Origin: Streptomyces sp. NBC_00708
Lineage (GTDB): Bacteria; Actinomycetota; Actinomycetes; Streptomycetales; Streptomycetaceae
Direction of reading: 5' to 3'
Assembly (NCBI GenBank): GCA_036226585.1
Contig: CP108997.1
Coordinates: 682,001 to 746,000 of the forward strand
Length of the DNA: 64,000 bases
Part shown: in pieces, positions 23,477-32,546 of the stretch
Numbering within the stretch: the first letter of the stretch is position 1
Layout of the letters: the number at the start of each line of letters is the position of its first letter
Notes under the pieces: model-generated
Seen by the model: the letters and a program-made list of their open reading frames with translations, nothing else
What the model was told of the DNA's origin: nothing
The model's database searches: none
Translations under genes and position numbers: made by a program

Positions 23477-26400
23477 ATGAGTAACGAGGACAGGCTCCGC
23501 GACTATCTGAAGCGGACCACGGCCGACCTCCGGCAGGCCCGGCGCAGGATCAAGGAGCTGGAGGACAAGGAGCACGAGCCGATCGCGATCGTGTCGATGG
23601 GCTGCCGTTTCCCGGGCGGTGTCGATTCACCGGAGGCACTGTGGCGGCTGGTGACGGAGGAGACGGACGCGGTGTCCGACCTGCCGGAGGACCGGGGCTG
23701 GGATCCGGAGGGGCTGTACGACCCCGATCCGGACCGGCCCGGGAAGGCGTACACGCGTGAGGGCGGATTCCTGGAGGACGCGGGCGGGTTCGACGCGCCG
23801 TTCTTCGGGATGGGCCCTCGGGAGGCCGTCGCGACCGACCCGCAGCACCGCCAGCTCCTGGAGGTGGCCTGGGAGACGCTGGAGCGTGCCGGGATCGCCC
23901 CGGACTCCCTGCGCGGGAGCCGTACGGGCGTGTTCGCGGGGGTGGTGTCGCAGGCGTACGTGCCGCCGCCGGAGCGGGTGCCCGAGGGGTTCGAGGGGCA
24001 TCTGATGACGGGCAACGCGACGAGTGTCGCGTCCGGGCGGATCGCCTATCACCTGGGGCTTGAGGGCCCTGCCGTCACCCTCGACACGGCGTGCTCGTCG
24101 TCGCTGGTGGCGATGCATCTGGCGGCTCAGTCGCTGCGGCGCGGCGAGAGCGATCTCGCGCTGGCCGGCGGGGTGACGGTGATGGCGACGCCGGTGCTGC
24201 TGGTCGAGTTCAGCCGGCAGCGGGGGCTCGCGCCCGACGCCCGCTGCAAGGCGTTCGACGCGGCGGCCGACGGCACCGGCTTCGCCGAGGGCGTGGGCCT
24301 GGTGCTGCTGGAGCGGCTGTCCGACGCGCGCCGCAACGGCCGCCGCGTCCTCGCCGTGCTGCGGGGCTCGGCGGTCAACCAGGACGGGGCGAGCAACGGC
24401 CTCACCGCGCCCAACGGCCCCACCCAGGTCCGGGTCATCCAGCAGGCCCTGGCCTCGGCCCGGCTGGCTCCGCAGCAGGTGGACGCGGTGGAGGCGCACG
24501 GCACCGGCACCCGGCTCGGTGACCCGATCGAGGCGCAGGCCCTGCTGGCGGCGTACGGGCAGGGGCGCCCCGAGGGGGAGCCGCTGCTCCTGGGCTCGCT
24601 CAAGTCGAACATCGGCCACACCCAGGCGGCGGCCGGGGTGGCCGGGGTCATCAAAATGGTGCAGGCGATGCGGTACGGAGTGCTGCCGCGCACCCTGCAC
24701 GTGACGGAGCCGACCCCGCACGTCGACTGGGGTTCGGGTGCCGTGGAACTGCTCACCGAGTCCGTCGCCTGGCCCGACCGGGGCCGGCCGCGCCGGGCCG
24801 GGGTGTCGTCCTTCGGGATCAGCGGCACCAACGCGCACGTCGTCCTCGAACAGGCCGAGGAAGCGGCGAGCGACCCCGGACCGGCCGCGCTGCTGCCGGA
24901 GCCGCCCGCCCCGTGGCCGCTGTCGGCCCGTACGGAGTCCGCGCTGCGGGCCCAGGCCGCCCGGCTGCACGCGCACCTCGTCGCGGACCCCGAACTGCCG
25001 GGCCACGAGGTGGGCCGGACGCTGGCCCTGGGCCGTGCGGCGTTCCGGCACCGCGCGGTGGTGCTGCCGGGCGACCGCGCCGGGCAGGTGGCCGCGCTTG
25101 CCTCGCTGGCCTCGGGCGGCAGGCCGGCGGGGGTGGTGCGCGGGGACGCGGCCGGGCCGCCGTCCACCGCCTACCTGTTCACCGGCCAGGGCAGCCAGCG
25201 CCCGCGCATGGGCGCCGAGTTGTACGAGGGGCGGCCCGTCTTCGCCAAGGCGCTGGACGAGGTGTGCGAGGCGTTCGAGCCGCTGCTGGCGCGTCCGCTG
25301 AAGAGCCTGCTGTTCGCGGACGAGGGCACTGCGGAGGCGGCCCTGCTGGAGCGCACGGAGTACGCGCAGCCGGCGCTGTTCGCCGTGGAGACCGCCCTGT
25401 TCCGGCTCCTGGAGCAGTCGCTTCCGGCGCCGGGCCAGGTCGCCGGGCACTCGATCGGGGGGCTCGCCGCCGTGCACGCGGCGGGGGTGCTGTCACTGGA
25501 GGACGCCTCCGTCCTCGTCGCCGCGCGCGGACGGCTGATGCAGCGGATGCCGGACGGGGGCGCGATGGTGGCGTGCGAGGCGTCGGAGGACGAGGTGCGC
25601 GAGGCGCTGGCCGGGTACGCGGGCCGCGTCGCGGTGGCAGCGGTCAATGGGCCGCGCTCCACGGTGGTTTCGGGTGACGCGGACGCGGTGGCGGAGGTCG
25701 CCGGGGTCTTCCGGGCGCGGGGGCGCAGGACACGCGCGCTGCGGGTGAGCCACGCCTTCCACTCGCCCCATATGGACGGGGCGCTGGACGAGGTGCGCGC
25801 GGTGGCGGCGGGGCTGCGGTTCCACGAGCCGCTGATCCCGGTCGTCTCCGATCTCACCGGGCGCCGTGCGGGCCTCGATGAGCTGCGGGAGCCGGACTAC
25901 TGGGCGCGTCAGCTGCGTGCGCCGGTGCGGTTCGGCGACGCGGTGGCCGCGCTCGCCGAGGCCGGTGCGGAGGCGTTCGTGGAGGTGGGGCCGGACGCCG
26001 TGCTCACTCCGCTGGTGGCGGCCTGCCTGCCGGGCTCCACCCCGTTGGCGGTGCCGTCGCAGGTGCGGGGGCGGGCCGGCGAGGAGACCTTCGCGGGGGC
26101 GCTCTCGGCGCTGCACGCGGCGGGGGCCGGGGTGCGGTGGGAGAGCTGGTACGCGGAGACCTCCGCGCCTCCGGTGGAGCTGCCGACCTACCCGTTCGAG
26201 CACACGCACCACTGGTGGCCGGTCCCGGCGGGCCGGACGCCCTCCGGGGCGCGGCCCGCGCCGGAGGCCGGACCGGTGCCGGTGGCGGAGGCGGGCGGTT
26301 CGCTGCTGGATCTCGTACGGCTGCACGCGGCGGATGTGCTCGGTCACACGTCACCGGAGTCGATCGCGGCCGAGGACAACTTCGTGGACATCGGGTTCTC

Positions 26401-26536
26401 GTCGTTCACCGCGCTGGAGGTCCGCAACCGGCTCTGCGAGGCGACCGGTCTGGTGCTGCCGCCGGTGCTGCTCTTCGACCACCCGACGCCGTCGGCGGTG
26501 GCCGGGTTCATCCGGGACGAGCTGGCCGCCGCGTAG
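23477..26536 (+). CDS. Terminal type I polyketide synthase monomodule (KS-AT-ACP), no thioesterase
   Basis: A 1019-residue single-module subunit starting at the ATG behind AGGG. Residues 1-32 form a charged docking helix ([14 protein letters not shown]) like that of the previous subunit. KS spans about 33-460 ([21 protein letters not shown]). AT spans about 555-850, with GHSIG and HAFH, predicting malonyl-CoA. The ACP is at about 935-1015. The ACP motif reads DIGFSSF rather than DLGFDSL; the phosphopantetheine Ser (residue 976) is kept, but the preceding Asp and following Leu are changed. There is no KR, DH or TE, and no separate thioesterase gene follows. The subunit should deliver a beta-ketoacyl-ACP to another release enzyme. 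In tetronate pathways that step is condensation with a glyceryl-ACP by a FabH-like enzyme; this is inference, because the enzyme is not in the window. It is the last gene of the PKS transcript. Confidence 0.95.
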   Translation: MSNEDRLRDYLKRTTADLRQARRRIKELEDKEHEPIAIVSMGCRFPGGVDSPEALWRLVTEETDAVSDLPEDRGWDPEGLYDPDPDRPGKAYTREGGFLEDAGGFDAPFFGMGPREAVATDPQHRQLLEVAWETLERAGIAPDSLRGSRTGVFAGVVSQAYVPPPERVPEGFEGHLMTGNATSVASGRIAYHLGLEGPAVTLDTACSSSLVAMHLAAQSLRRGESDLALAGGVTVMATPVLLVEFSRQRGLAPDARCKAFDAAADGTGFAEGVGLVLLERLSDARRNGRRVLAVLRGSAVNQDGASNGLTAPNGPTQVRVIQQALASARLAPQQVDAVEAHGTGTRLGDPIEAQALLAAYGQGRPEGEPLLLGSLKSNIGHTQAAAGVAGVIKMVQAMRYGVLPRTLHVTEPTPHVDWGSGAVELLTESVAWPDRGRPRRAGVSSFGISGTNAHVVLEQAEEAASDPGPAALLPEPPAPWPLSARTESALRAQAARLHAHLVADPELPGHEVGRTLALGRAAFRHRAVVLPGDRAGQVAALASLASGGRPAGVVRGDAAGPPSTAYLFTGQGSQRPRMGAELYEGRPVFAKALDEVCEAFEPLLARPLKSLLFADEGTAEAALLERTEYAQPALFAVETALFRLLEQSLPAPGQVAGHSIGGLAAVHAAGVLSLEDASVLVAARGRLMQRMPDGGAMVACEASEDEVREALAGYAGRVAVAAVNGPRSTVVSGDADAVAEVAGVFRARGRRTRALRVSHAFHSPHMDGALDEVRAVAAGLRFHEPLIPVVSDLTGRRAGLDELREPDYWARQLRAPVRFGDAVAALAEAGAEAFVEVGPDAVLTPLVAACLPGSTPLAVPSQVRGRAGEETFAGALSALHAAGAGVRWESWYAETSAPPVELPTYPFEHTHHWWPVPAGRTPSGARPAPEAGPVPVAEAGGSLLDLVRLHAADVLGHTSPESIAAEDNFVDIGFSSFTALEVRNRLCEATGLVLPPVLLFDHPTPSAVAGFIRDELAAA

Positions 26537-26549
26537 CGGGGGTGCGAAG

Positions 26550-26589
26550 CGAGGAGCCGGGGCCCTGCGGACAGGGCCCCGGCTCCTCG
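26550..26589. terminator. Strong bidirectional terminator at the PKS cluster edge
   Basis: A perfect 18-bp stem (26550-26567 with 26572-26589) closes on a CGGA tetraloop. It lies 13 bp after the PKS stop and 23 bp before the stop of the convergent P450 gene, so it can end transcription from both sides. Confidence 0.9.
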
Positions 26590-26612
26590 TACGTGCGAGG
26601 TGTACGGGTGGG

Positions 26613-27827
26613 TCACCAGGTGACGGGGAGGCGGAACACCCCCTGGACGGAGCCGCCCGGCTTGACGCCCAGGGCTTCGAGGGGTTCGGTCAGCCGCAAC
26701 GCCGGGATGCGGACGGCGAGTTCATGGAGGGCGATCTCCAGTTCGGCGCGGGCGAGGTTCTGGCCGATGCACTGGTGGACGCCGTAGCCGAAGGCGAGGT
26801 GGTGGCGGGTGCCGCGGCGGACGTCGAGGGTGTCGGGGTCGGTGAAGACCTGCGGGGAGCGGTTGGCCGCCGCGTTCGGGAGGTAGACGCCGTCGCCCTC
26901 CTTCACCAGGACCCCGCCGATCTCGATGTCGGCCGCCGCCACCCGCTGGAGCTCGTCGGCGACCGAGAGGAAGCGCAGCAGTTCCTCGACCGCGCCGGAG
27001 GCCACATCCGGGTCGTCGCGCACCTCCGCCAGCTGGTCGGGGTGTTCGAGCAGGGTGAGCACGCTCAGGCCGATCATGTTGGCGGTCGTCTCGTGGCCGG
27101 CGACCAGCAGGAACATCGCGATGGAGGCCAGTTCGAGGCGCCCCAGCTCTCCGGTGGCCAGCCGGTCGGTGATCAGCTCGTCGAGCAGCCCCTCCCCCGG
27201 CTTCGCCTCCTTGGCCGTGATGAGTTCATCGAAGTAGGCGACCAGGGCGGCGCTGGCGTCGGACGCCTCCTGCGCCGTGCTCGTCGCCTGCACCATCCGG
27301 CTCGTCTGCTGCTCGAAGAAGTCGTGGTCGGAGTACGGCACGCCCAGGAGTTCGCAGATCACGGTGGACGGGACCGGCAGCGCGAACTCCGGCACCAGGT
27401 CCGCGGTGGTCCTTCCGCCGGCGAGCAGGGCGTCGATCTTCTCGCCGACGATGCGGCGGATCGCGGGGCGCAGCGAGTTGACGCGTTTCACGGTGAAGCT
27501 GGGGATCAGCATGCGCCGCTGGATGTCGTGCTCCGGCGGGTCCATCCCCACCAGGGCGGTCAGCTTGGCGGCCGCCATGCGCGGGACGAGCACCGGGAAG
27601 TCGGGGCGGGTGCGGTCGGAGGAGAGCCGGGGGTCCACGAGCAGCCGGCGGGTCTCCTCGTAGCCGGTGACGACCCAGGCCACGCGGCCGTCGTACAGGC
27701 GGACCCGGGCGAGCGGTCCTTCCTCGCGCAGCTCCGCGTACCCGGCGGGCGGGTGGTAGGGGCAGCCGCGCGTCATGGGGAACTGCGGCAGTTCCCCGGT
27801 CTCGGTGGTCACGGTGTCGATGCTCAT
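26613..27827 (-). CDS. Cytochrome P450 monooxygenase
   Basis: A 404-residue soluble bacterial P450, the usual length. It has the I-helix oxygen-binding motif AGHETTAN, the K-helix ExxR (EELLR) and the heme loop FGYGVHQCIG with the Cys ligand. The overall look is CYP105-like. I chose the ATG at 27827 (MSIDTVTTETG), which has a G-rich site just upstream; an in-frame start 51 bases further up is possible. The gene converges on the PKS subunits and would suit a tailoring oxidation such as epoxidation or hydroxylation of the polyketide. That role rests on position only. The SpoIIE-type gene upstream is on the same strand, separated by 76 bases containing an inverted repeat. No ferredoxin gene is adjacent. 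Confidence 0.93.
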   Translation of the reverse strand: MSIDTVTTETGELPQFPMTRGCPYHPPAGYAELREEGPLARVRLYDGRVAWVVTGYEETRRLLVDPRLSSDRTRPDFPVLVPRMAAAKLTALVGMDPPEHDIQRRMLIPSFTVKRVNSLRPAIRRIVGEKIDALLAGGRTTADLVPEFALPVPSTVICELLGVPYSDHDFFEQQTSRMVQATSTAQEASDASAALVAYFDELITAKEAKPGEGLLDELITDRLATGELGRLELASIAMFLLVAGHETTANMIGLSVLTLLEHPDQLAEVRDDPDVASGAVEELLRFLSVADELQRVAAADIEIGGVLVKEGDGVYLPNAAANRSPQVFTDPDTLDVRRGTRHHLAFGYGVHQCIGQNLARAELEIALHELAVRIPALRLTEPLEALGVKPGGSVQGVFRLPVTW

Positions 27828-27869
27828 GCGGCCCCCAGGCGCTCGGTCCACAGCCGGCTCTCCGGTGTG

Positions 27870-27895
27870 AACCGGCATTGTCGGGAGCGCCGGTT
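27870..27895. promoter_or_regulatory. Inverted repeat between the phosphatase and P450 genes
   Basis: AACCGGC (27870-27876) is repeated in inverted form as GCCGGTT (27889-27895) with a 12-base spacer. It occupies most of the 76-base gap between the phosphatase stop and the P450 start, both on the minus strand. It could be an operator for the P450 or a weak terminator of the phosphatase transcript; the spacing suits a dimeric repressor. There is no T-run. Confidence 0.45.
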
Positions 27896-27903
27896 AAGAG
27901 GTT

Positions 27904-30462
27904 CTAAAGCCGTCCGGGCGCGGCTTCGTCCTCCTCGGCCCAGCGGGCGGCGAGCAGCAGGGCGATGTCGTCGGGCCGGTCCGCGGCCTGCCGGGCGCGG
28001 CGGATGACGTGGTCCGCCGTCTCGGCCAGGGGGGCGGCGCCCCGTGCGGCGATCGTGCCGCGCAGCCGCTCGACCCCGACGTCGATGTCGATGCCCGCCT
28101 GTTCGACGAGCCCGTCGGTGTAGAGGGCGAGCGCCGCGCCGGGGTCCAGGTGCAGTTCGGTGACGGGGTAGACGGCCTCGGCGTCGATACCGAGGACGAT
28201 GCCGCCCGGCAGCTCCATGACCTCGGCGGTGCCGTCGGGGCGGCGCAGGACGGGCTGGGGGTGTCCGGCGCGCACGGCGTGCGTCCGGCCGGTGGCGGGG
28301 TCGGTCACGATGTAGCAGCAGCTCGCGAACTGGCCGGTGTCGAGGTCGATGAGCAGGCGGTTGGTGCCGCTCATGACCTCCTGCGGGTCGTGCCCGCTGA
28401 GCGCGAAGGCCCGTACGGCGCTGCGGAGCTGGCCCATGGTCGCCGCGGCGGCGACGCCGTGGCCCTGGACGTCCCCGATGACGAGGGCGAGCCGGCCGCC
28501 GGTCTCGATCACGTCGTACCAGTCGCCCCCGACGTCCATGCCCTGGGTGCCGGCGAGGTAGCGGCCCTGGGTGTCGATGCCGAGCAGGGCGGGCAGCCGG
28601 TGCGGCAGCAGGGCGTCCTGGAGGCCGCGGGCCAGCGCGGCCTCGGTGTCGTAGCGCTGGGCGCGCTGGAGGGCCTGGGCGATGAGGCCGGCCAGGGCGG
28701 TGAGAACCGTGCGCTCCTCCGGGCTGAAGCCGCGCGGCTGGTCGAAGCCGAGGATGCAGGAGCCGACGAGCCGCCCGGAGGCGATCAGCGGCAGGAAGGC
28801 GCGGGCGCCGACGTCGGCGTCCATGGGGATGCCGGGGTAGGCGGCGGCCAGGCGCTGCATGGACTCGAAGAAGATGGGGCGCCCGCTGGTGAGCGTCTCC
28901 ACGCCCGGGATGCGGGCGTCCAGGCCGACGGCGTCGAACCGGTCGAGGAAGCCCTGGGGGAAGCCGGTCTCCCACTCCAGGTACAGGTGGCCCTCCTTGA
29001 GCAGGTAGATCGCCAGCTGGCGGCCTCCGAACGCGGGCAGCAGCTCCTCGGTGACGACGCGGGAGACCTGCCGGGCGGTGACGGCCTCGGTGAGCGCGAT
29101 GGCGAGGGCGACGGGGCGGTAGAGGGCGGCGGACCGGTCGGCCGGGGAGCCGAGGCCCAGACCGGGCGACATGACGGAGTCCGGGGTGTAGGCCGGCTCC
29201 TCGGCGGGAGTGAGGACGGCGGTCAGCCCGTCGTGGCCCGGGTACAGGGAGACGGAGAGCCAGGGGGGCGGGTCGCGCCGGGCCAGGAAGTGGACCGGCG
29301 CGTCGGAGATCATCGCGGCCCGGTAGTGGTCCTCGTACGCGGGGTTCCCGAACCAGGGCAGCACCTCCCAGAAGACGCGCCCGATCAGTTCGGCGCGGGC
29401 CCGGCCGAGCATCTCCTCGGCCAGCTGGTTGACGTAGGTGATCCGGCCGAAGCGGTCGAGCGAGAAGATGCCGCGCGGCAGCCGGTCGGCGGCCTCGGCG
29501 ACGACCGGGCCGATGCCCAGGTCCACCAGGAAGCCGGACAGGTGCCCGCCGGGCCCGGCGGCGTCGTCCCTGCGCCCGGAGACCTCCAGCAGGTGCGAGC
29601 GCCCGTCCGGGCCGCGCAACCGCATGCGGCGTACGACGGGGCCGTCGGAGCCCGCCGCCTGCCGGGCCAGCGCCCACAGGCCGTACGCGTCCTCCGGGGC
29701 GAGCCTGGCCGCCAGAGCCTCGATGGTGCCGGGGAAGCGGCCCGGTTCCGGCCCGAGGATGGCGGCGAGCTCGTCGTCCGTCTCGACGGCGCCGGTGCCC
29801 AGGTTCCAGTCGAAGCGGCCGATGCGCACCGGCGGCGAGGTCTCGGCGGGCAGCTGGACGGGCAGCGGTTCCTCGTCCCACTCCGGCCGGGTGCCGGCGT
29901 CGGCCAGGGCGGCCAGATCGGCGCCCAGCTGCCGGGCGATCCGCTGGAGCCGGTCCCGGTCGGCGGCGGGGACCGGCTCGTCCCCGGCCGCGGCGCGCAG
30001 GACGACGAGGACGGCGACCGGTTCGCGGCGGCGCAGGACCGGTACGTACAGCGATCCGAAGGGGAACGGGAGCCCGGCCATCAGCTGCGGGAAGCGCCGC
30101 ATGGCGTCCTCCGCGTCGGCCAGGTACACGGGGCTGCCGGTGCGGAAGGCCTCGGCGACCGGGAAGGGCCGGTTCACGTGCATCCGCCACCAGGGGCGGA
30201 ACAGCGGTCCGGGGAGCCCGGCGAGGACGGCCAGCCGGAGCAGCCCGGGGGTGCTGGAGGGCAGGTACACCCCGCCGGCCCGGCCGCCGGCCGCCTCGAC
30301 GGCGTTCACGACGGACTGCGCGAGCACCAGGGACAGGTCGTCCGGCGCCCGGCCGTCCTCCGTTATCCCGGGAGGGCCGTCGCTCGTACCGCGCGCCGAC
30401 CGCCCGGCCGCGCCGTGCCAGGTCACACAGCCAGGATGCTCCCGGGCGGCGGGTGCGCGCAC
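27904..30462 (-). CDS. SpoIIE-family protein phosphatase with GAF/PAS sensor domains
   Basis: An 852-residue soluble protein. The C-terminal 230 residues are a PP2C-type SpoIIE/RsbU phosphatase with GGDWYDV, VIGDVQGHG and the closing PDDIALL motif, which carry metal-binding Asp residues. Upstream there is a GAF-like segment near the N-terminus, two PAS-like regions (one around the RGIFSLDRFGRITYVNQ segment) and a second GAF domain just before the phosphatase. Such proteins usually dephosphorylate anti-anti-sigma factors in response to a bound signal. No HATPase anti-sigma domain and no sigma or anti-sigma gene is adjacent, so the partner is unknown. The ATG used is the first in frame, and the N-terminal 30 residues look low-complexity, so a later start is possible. 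Confidence 0.88.
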   Translation of the reverse strand: MRAPAAREHPGCVTWHGAAGRSARGTSDGPPGITEDGRAPDDLSLVLAQSVVNAVEAAGGRAGGVYLPSSTPGLLRLAVLAGLPGPLFRPWWRMHVNRPFPVAEAFRTGSPVYLADAEDAMRRFPQLMAGLPFPFGSLYVPVLRRREPVAVLVVLRAAAGDEPVPAADRDRLQRIARQLGADLAALADAGTRPEWDEEPLPVQLPAETSPPVRIGRFDWNLGTGAVETDDELAAILGPEPGRFPGTIEALAARLAPEDAYGLWALARQAAGSDGPVVRRMRLRGPDGRSHLLEVSGRRDDAAGPGGHLSGFLVDLGIGPVVAEAADRLPRGIFSLDRFGRITYVNQLAEEMLGRARAELIGRVFWEVLPWFGNPAYEDHYRAAMISDAPVHFLARRDPPPWLSVSLYPGHDGLTAVLTPAEEPAYTPDSVMSPGLGLGSPADRSAALYRPVALAIALTEAVTARQVSRVVTEELLPAFGGRQLAIYLLKEGHLYLEWETGFPQGFLDRFDAVGLDARIPGVETLTSGRPIFFESMQRLAAAYPGIPMDADVGARAFLPLIASGRLVGSCILGFDQPRGFSPEERTVLTALAGLIAQALQRAQRYDTEAALARGLQDALLPHRLPALLGIDTQGRYLAGTQGMDVGGDWYDVIETGGRLALVIGDVQGHGVAAAATMGQLRSAVRAFALSGHDPQEVMSGTNRLLIDLDTGQFASCCYIVTDPATGRTHAVRAGHPQPVLRRPDGTAEVMELPGGIVLGIDAEAVYPVTELHLDPGAALALYTDGLVEQAGIDIDVGVERLRGTIAARGAAPLAETADHVIRRARQAADRPDDIALLLAARWAEEDEAAPGRL

Positions 30463-30568
30463 GTCGGAGCGGTGCGGGGCGCGCCCGGCGGGGGGGCTGC
30501 CGGACGCGCGGGAGCGGTGGGCGCCACGGCTGTGGCGTCCACCGCTCCCTCACGGTCCTTGCAGGCCC

Positions 30569-30757
30569 CTACCGGCCCTCTTCGGGCGGGCGGCGGTCAC
30601 CGAGCTGGTCGTTGATCTTCTGCTGGGCCGAGTCGACCTGGCCTTCGTACTTGCCGCCGGTCTTCTTGTCGACGAGGTCGCCGCCCTTCTCGACTCCCTG
30701 CCGGGCCTGATCGGGATGCCCCTTGATCATGCCCTTGATCTTGTCGAGCATGCTCAT
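30569..30757 (-). CDS. MT0933-like small antitoxin-family protein
   Basis: A 62-residue, highly charged protein starting at the ATG at 30757, directly behind a perfect AGGAGG ribosome-binding site. The pattern MLDKIKGMIKG... QGVEKGGDLVDKKTGGKY is typical of the MT0933/Rv0909 antitoxin family, which in mycobacteria pairs with a polyketide-cyclase-like toxin (Rv0910). No such toxin gene is next to it. In Streptomyces this family is often found alone, and its role there is unclear; a general stress protein is an alternative. It is helical with no signal peptide. Confidence 0.8.
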   Translation of the reverse strand: MSMLDKIKGMIKGHPDQARQGVEKGGDLVDKKTGGKYEGQVDSAQQKINDQLGDRRPPEEGR

Positions 30758-30832
30758 GACTGACCTCCTAGAGACGCTGACCGTTCCAGCATCCATGCCC
30801 CGCCCGCGTGCCGCATTCCGGGACGGGCCGGC

Positions 30833-32350
30833 CTACTCGTCGATCGCCTCGCCGAGGCGGGCCTTCGTCCGGGGCGCGCCGAGGGATCCGCCGTCGAAGG
30901 TCCACGAGCCGGCCGCCGTCACCCCGTCCTTCGCGGCGGGCAGCACCCAGACGACCCCGTTGGACACGTCCTCGCCGGGGGCGGCCGCCAGGAGCCCGAA
31001 CCGTCCGTCGCCGTCGGGGTCGATCAGGCGCACCTGGCCTCCCCAGTGGTCGTTCGCCTCGGGCGCTCCGGGGACGTTCGCGGAGTCCTGGTCCCAGGAG
31101 CGGGCCCCGGCCGCCGTCAGACCGCCGGCCGCGCCGCGCAGCACCCATACGGCTCCCGAGTCGCCGCGGGACATGTCCTCGCCGGGGGCTCCGACGTCCT
31201 CCAGCGGGGCGCCGACGGCCACGTCCGCGTAGCCGTCGCCGTCGGTGTCGGCCACGGAGAGGTCGGTGCCCCAGCTGTCGCCCTCCTCGGAGACGCCGGG
31301 GACGCCCGGGGAGTCCTGCGTCCACCACAGGGGCTCGGTGCCGGGCCCTGCCGCGCCGACGACCGGGCCGTCACCGGCACTGCCGTAGTAGACGCCGATC
31401 ACACCGCCGTCCGGACCCTCGTCGGCGCGGTCCGGGCTCCCCGTGACGAGGTCGTCGTAACCGTCGTTGTTGATGTCACCGGAGGCGACGGCGGGCCCGC
31501 CGCGCAGGGAGCGCTCGAAGCGGAGCCCCTGCACCTGTCCGGAGAAGTAGGCGGACCAGCCCTCCCCGCGGCTCGCGCCCGCGCTCGTCCCGGAGACGAC
31601 GAGGTCGGCGAGGCCGTTGCCGTCGTAGTCGCCGGTGGTGAGCGACTTCGGGTCGATCTCGTGTCCGGGTTCCGCGGGGATCACGTTCTCGCGCTGGGCG
31701 GGGGCCAGGGGCACGGCGCCCTTCTTCAGCAGGGCCGGTTCGTAGCGGAACAGCAGGAGGTCGTAGAGGTCGGTGACGGCCAGCTCGTCGCCGGGGATGT
31801 CGGGGCTGAAGTGGGCCGCCGCGAGAGCCGTGCCGAATCTCGCCCAGGCCCGCGCCTCGCCGGCCTGCAGCCAGTCGCTGTCCGTCCCGGTGAGGCCCTG
31901 TGGCGACCCCCACAGCACGACGGCTCCGCCCGCGTCGATCAGGGGTTCGATGTCCTCCCCCGGTACGCCGACGACGGCGTCGTCGTAGCCGTCGCCGTTC
32001 AGATCGCCGGTGGCCAGGGACTGGCCGAAGGCGTCACCGGCCTCGGCGGCGCCGCGCACCCCGGCGGTGTTCTGGCTGAAGACGGCGGACGGGCTGGTGC
32101 CCAGGCCGCTCGCGGAACCGTACTGGACGGTGACGAAGCCGGCCCCCGGCTTGCCGTCGATCGTGGCGCCCGGCGCGCCGATGAGCACGTCCTCGTGGCC
32201 GTCGCCGTTGAAATCGCTGTTGCGGTCGTTCGCGTGCACGGCGCCGGGCGCCGCGGGCGTGCCGGCGTAGGCGGAGGGCGCGGCGATGGACGCGCCCGTC
32301 AGCAGGAGGATCGAGGCCGCGAGAACGGCGGCCGAACGGTGGTGACGCAC
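30833..32350 (-). CDS. Secreted FG-GAP repeat (integrin-alpha-like beta-propeller) protein
   Basis: A 505-residue protein beginning at a GTG behind AAGGAG. Residues 1-29 form a Sec signal peptide (RHHR, hydrophobic core, cleavage near AYAG). The mature part holds about six FG-GAP/VCBS repeats, each with a Ca-binding loop such as DFNGDGHED, DLNGDGYDD, DYDGNGLAD, DINNDGYDD, DTDGDGYAD and DPDGDGRFG followed by VGAP-like turns, forming a seven-bladed-type propeller. The protein is extracellular. Family members bind ligands or act as scaffolds; no catalytic site is visible and I assign no substrate. It is monocistronic on the minus strand, downstream of the LysM/SLT gene, with a terminator in between. 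Confidence 0.88.
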   Translation of the reverse strand: MRHHRSAAVLAASILLLTGASIAAPSAYAGTPAAPGAVHANDRNSDFNGDGHEDVLIGAPGATIDGKPGAGFVTVQYGSASGLGTSPSAVFSQNTAGVRGAAEAGDAFGQSLATGDLNGDGYDDAVVGVPGEDIEPLIDAGGAVVLWGSPQGLTGTDSDWLQAGEARAWARFGTALAAAHFSPDIPGDELAVTDLYDLLLFRYEPALLKKGAVPLAPAQRENVIPAEPGHEIDPKSLTTGDYDGNGLADLVVSGTSAGASRGEGWSAYFSGQVQGLRFERSLRGGPAVASGDINNDGYDDLVTGSPDRADEGPDGGVIGVYYGSAGDGPVVGAAGPGTEPLWWTQDSPGVPGVSEEGDSWGTDLSVADTDGDGYADVAVGAPLEDVGAPGEDMSRGDSGAVWVLRGAAGGLTAAGARSWDQDSANVPGAPEANDHWGGQVRLIDPDGDGRFGLLAAAPGEDVSNGVVWVLPAAKDGVTAAGSWTFDGGSLGAPRTKARLGEAIDE

Positions 32351-32472
32351 GAGTGGCTCCTTGGATCAAGGATGACCGGGCGAGTCCGGGGGGTGCCAGG
32401 AAGAGCCCGCTGTCTTCCTGGGCGCCCTGTTCGACGCCTCGTGCGGTGCGAGGGTTGTACCGGCACGCGAAA

Positions 32473-32510
32473 AGGGGTGGAAAGGAGCGATTCCGCTTCT
32501 TTCCACCCCT
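32473..32510 (-). terminator. Terminator of the LysM/SLT gene
   Basis: A 16-bp stem (32473-32488 with 32495-32510, one G-U pair) and a 6-base loop, followed on the minus strand by TTTT. It lies 36 bp beyond the stop codon of the LysM/SLT gene. Confidence 0.85.
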
Positions 32511-32546
32511 GCTCACGGCTCCGCCCCGAGCACGGGGCCGATGAGA

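Noticed and set aside
28009..30615. 868-codon plus-strand open frame opposite the SpoIIE gene
   Set aside because: Shadow frame; the minus-strand reading has complete GAF/PAS/PP2C motifs.
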